A program made the position numbers and the translations under genes. DNA of 8,204 nucleotides from Acidobacteriota bacterium (GTDB taxonomy: Bacteria; Acidobacteriota; Terriglobia; UBA7540): NCBI GenBank assembly GCA_021780055.1, contig JAJXZM010000334.1, positions 1 to 8,204 on the forward strand, given 5' to 3'. The notes below the pieces were generated by a model. The model made no database searches. It saw only the letters and a program-made list of their open reading frames with translations, and was not told the origin of the DNA. This document shows positions 7,351-8,204 of this stretch, one piece after another (position 1 is the stretch's first letter; every line of letters begins with the position of its first letter).

Positions 7351-7386
7351 ACATCCGGATACACAAACCCGCGGGCTCGCGGATGT
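7351..7386. repeat. Alternative hairpins downstream of ligA
   Basis: ACATCCG (7351-7357) can pair with CGGATGT (7380-7386). Alternatively CCGCG (7369-7373) pairs with CGCGG (7378-7382) around the loop GGCT. The two structures exclude each other. They begin 17 nt after the ligA stop and could act as a weak terminator or 3'-end stabiliser; only a short T-run follows. Confidence 0.35.
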
Positions 7387-7444
7387 TTGCCGGCGCAAGG
7401 CTTGTCGGTTGTGTGGAAACGGATGCGCTACGGATACAGTGCGG

Positions 7445-7479
7445 AGGACCTTCCGGCGGATTCCGTCAGCGAAGGTCCT
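7445..7479. terminator. Inverted repeat between convergent genes, possible bidirectional terminator
   Basis: AGGACCTTC (7445-7453) and GAAGGTCCT (7471-7479) are a perfect 9-bp stem around a 17-nt loop. It lies 15 bp past the stop of the minus-strand IscA-like gene and 110 bp past the ligA stop. No T-run flanks it on either side, so it is at best a non-canonical terminator. Confidence 0.4.
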
Positions 7480-7494
7480 GTCGCGCAGCCTGCG

Positions 7495-7791
7495 TTACGC
7501 GGTCGGTTCCGGCCGTTCAAAGACGAAGTTCCCGGACTCCTCGCTGTAATCGAGGTTCATATCGCCGAGTGTCGCCGCCACTATCTGATGAACGGCCAGC
7601 CGCGTCCCGGCAGTGGTCTCTACCAGATCATTCGTCCCCGGTTCTGAAAGGTCCAGCTTCAGGGTCAGGCGCAATTCCTTTTTGCCTTCCACGGGCCTGG
7701 CGTCAACGCGCAAGAAAGTAGTCTCAGGCAGCGCCTTGCTGGCAACTAATGATCTCACTTCCTGCGCTGCTCTTTCGGTCATCTTAATCAT
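7495..7791 (-). CDS. HesB/IscA-like protein without cysteines
   Basis: The 98-residue sequence follows the A-type iron-sulfur carrier fold from end to end. MIKMTERAAQEVRSLVASK (1-19) corresponds to the opening helix, TFLRVDARP (25-33) to the LRV strand, ELRLTLKLDLSEPGTNDLV (39-57) to the central strands, and LAVHQIVAATLGDMNLDYSE (65-84) and GNFVFERPEP (87-96) to the stretch ending near NPN in IscA. All three cluster-binding cysteines are missing: GKKE stands where IscA has GCSG, and the chain ends before the CGCG tail. It contains no cysteine at all, so it cannot carry a cluster in the known way; a structural, regulatory or partner-binding role is possible. The start ATG 7791 has an AAGGAG five nt upstream. 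No other iron-sulfur assembly gene is visible nearby. Family assignment rests on my reading of the fold pattern only. Confidence 0.82.
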   Translation of the reverse strand: MIKMTERAAQEVRSLVASKALPETTFLRVDARPVEGKKELRLTLKLDLSEPGTNDLVETTAGTRLAVHQIVAATLGDMNLDYSEESGNFVFERPEPTA

Positions 7792-7823
7792 GCAATCTCC
7801 TTGATGAAACCGTCCGTGGACAC
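7788..7823 (-). CDS. Possible 11-codon leader peptide overlapping the IscA-like gene
   Basis: On the minus strand a GTG at 7823, nine nt after an AAAGGAG (7839-7833), opens a frame of 11 codons (VSTDGFIKEIA) whose TGA overlaps the ATG of the IscA-like gene as ATGA. This is the arrangement of translational coupling. The peptide shows no attenuator-like run of one amino acid. The frame is so short that chance is a real explanation. Confidence 0.2.
   Translation of the reverse strand: MSTDGFIKEIA
7797..7802 (-). promoter_or_regulatory. Strong Shine-Dalgarno of the IscA-like gene
   Basis: AAGGAG on the minus strand lies five nt before ATG 7791 and fixes this start. The same bases would be codons of the possible leader ORF at 7788-7823. 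Confidence 0.7.
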
Positions 7824-8050
7824 TAATGCGTTCTCCTTTGTCTGAAATGAAAAGAAGATTTGAGGACCCCGGCGATTCCTGCAGAATTCACTTCTTATAG
7901 ATTGGGGCATGATGCCGATTATTGCAACCCTAAATTGTCTTTGATGCCGGCGTCAGCGAAGATCGCCTGACCATTTACGCCGCCGGATGGCAAGATACAC
8001 CCGCCGCTCTGTCCGTGCAGCGACCGCAAAAGACCGATAAACAAGGGGAG
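7824..8050. other. Intergenic region upstream of the IscA-like gene
   Basis: No gene-like frame is seen on either strand in these 227 bp. It should hold the promoter of the IscA-like gene and the 3' end of the next gene. A TATAAG (minus strand) and a small GGCAT-G-ATGCC palindrome occur near 7890-7915, but no well-spaced -35/-10 pair could be assigned. Confidence 0.5.
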
Positions 8051-8204
8051 TCAGTGAAGACTGCCGAGCCACTCCTGCATGGCATCAACTTTGTTGGCGG
8101 GGACGCCCTCTGCCCAGCGAACTTCGTCGCCTACGCGAAGCATGACGACTTCTCCTGACGCCGTGCGCCCGATAAATAGGTCGTTCGTTGAGCCGGCTTC
8201 CGGA
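8051..8204 (-). CDS. Unrecognised protein, C-terminal end only
   Basis: A minus-strand frame is open from the right edge to a TGA at 8053-8051, giving about 50 residues that include STNDLFIGRTASGEVVML, RVGDEVRWAEGV and a C-terminal VDAMQEWLGSLH. Codon use (GC-rich third positions) and the alternating strand-like pattern followed by a short amphipathic helix look like a real protein tail. I do not recognise the family. The GRTASGEVVMLRVGDEVRW segment suggests a small beta-hairpin domain. The rest of the gene lies beyond the window, so function cannot be assigned. It is on the same strand as the IscA-like gene, about 260 bp upstream of it. Confidence 0.6.
   Translation of the reverse strand, partial: PEAGSTNDLFIGRTASGEVVMLRVGDEVRWAEGVPANKVDAMQEWLGSLH

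Overview
The window reads as a moderately GC-rich (mid-50s to high-50s %, by eye) chromosomal segment of a free-living bacterium. It holds core housekeeping genes (ligA, a YegS-type lipid kinase) and regulatory or accessory genes, with no phage, transposon, CRISPR, rRNA or tRNA signal. The protein style (NAD+ ligase with an ELKLDG adenylation motif, several Crp/Fnr paralogs, a NirJ/AhbD-like radical SAM enzyme, a cysteine-free IscA-like protein) suggests Acidobacteriota or a similar soil or sediment lineage. That assignment is an impression, not a demonstrated fact.

Layout. (1) 1-1971, all on the minus strand: the N-terminal 144 codons of a YdjM-type membrane metal-dependent hydrolase that runs off the left edge, a YegS/diacylglycerol-kinase-type lipid kinase, and an AT-rich gene for a small exported protein. 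(2) 2091-3816: two Crp/Fnr-family transcription factors transcribed divergently from a 166-bp intergenic region that contains a Crp-type box. (3) 3813-4901, minus: a radical SAM/SPASM enzyme resembling the heme/heme d1 enzymes NirJ and AhbD. Its stop codon overlaps that of the second regulator inside a single TTAA. (4) 4902-5321: a 420-bp divergent control region with two tandem Crp-type boxes facing the radical SAM gene, one of them a perfect 16-bp palindrome, and a long perfect hairpin next to a TATAAT box facing ligA. (5) 5322-7334, plus: ligA. (6) 7495-7791, minus: a HesB/IscA-like protein lacking all cysteines, with a good Shine-Dalgarno and possibly an 11-codon leader ORF. (7) 8051-8204, minus: the C-terminal end of an unrecognised gene that runs off the right edge.

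How the parts may work together. Both regulators carry a Crp-like R-E-x-x-S-R recognition helix, which in this family reads TGTGA half-sites. The only two exact GTGA-N6-TCAC sequences I found by eye lie in the regulators' shared promoter region and in front of the radical SAM gene. In both cases a plausible -10 box puts the box near -41.5. The most interesting reading of the window is therefore a compact regulatory module: two Crp/Fnr paralogs controlling themselves and a tail-to-tail neighbouring radical SAM enzyme of possible tetrapyrrole-related function. The signal sensed and the substrate are not visible in the sequence.
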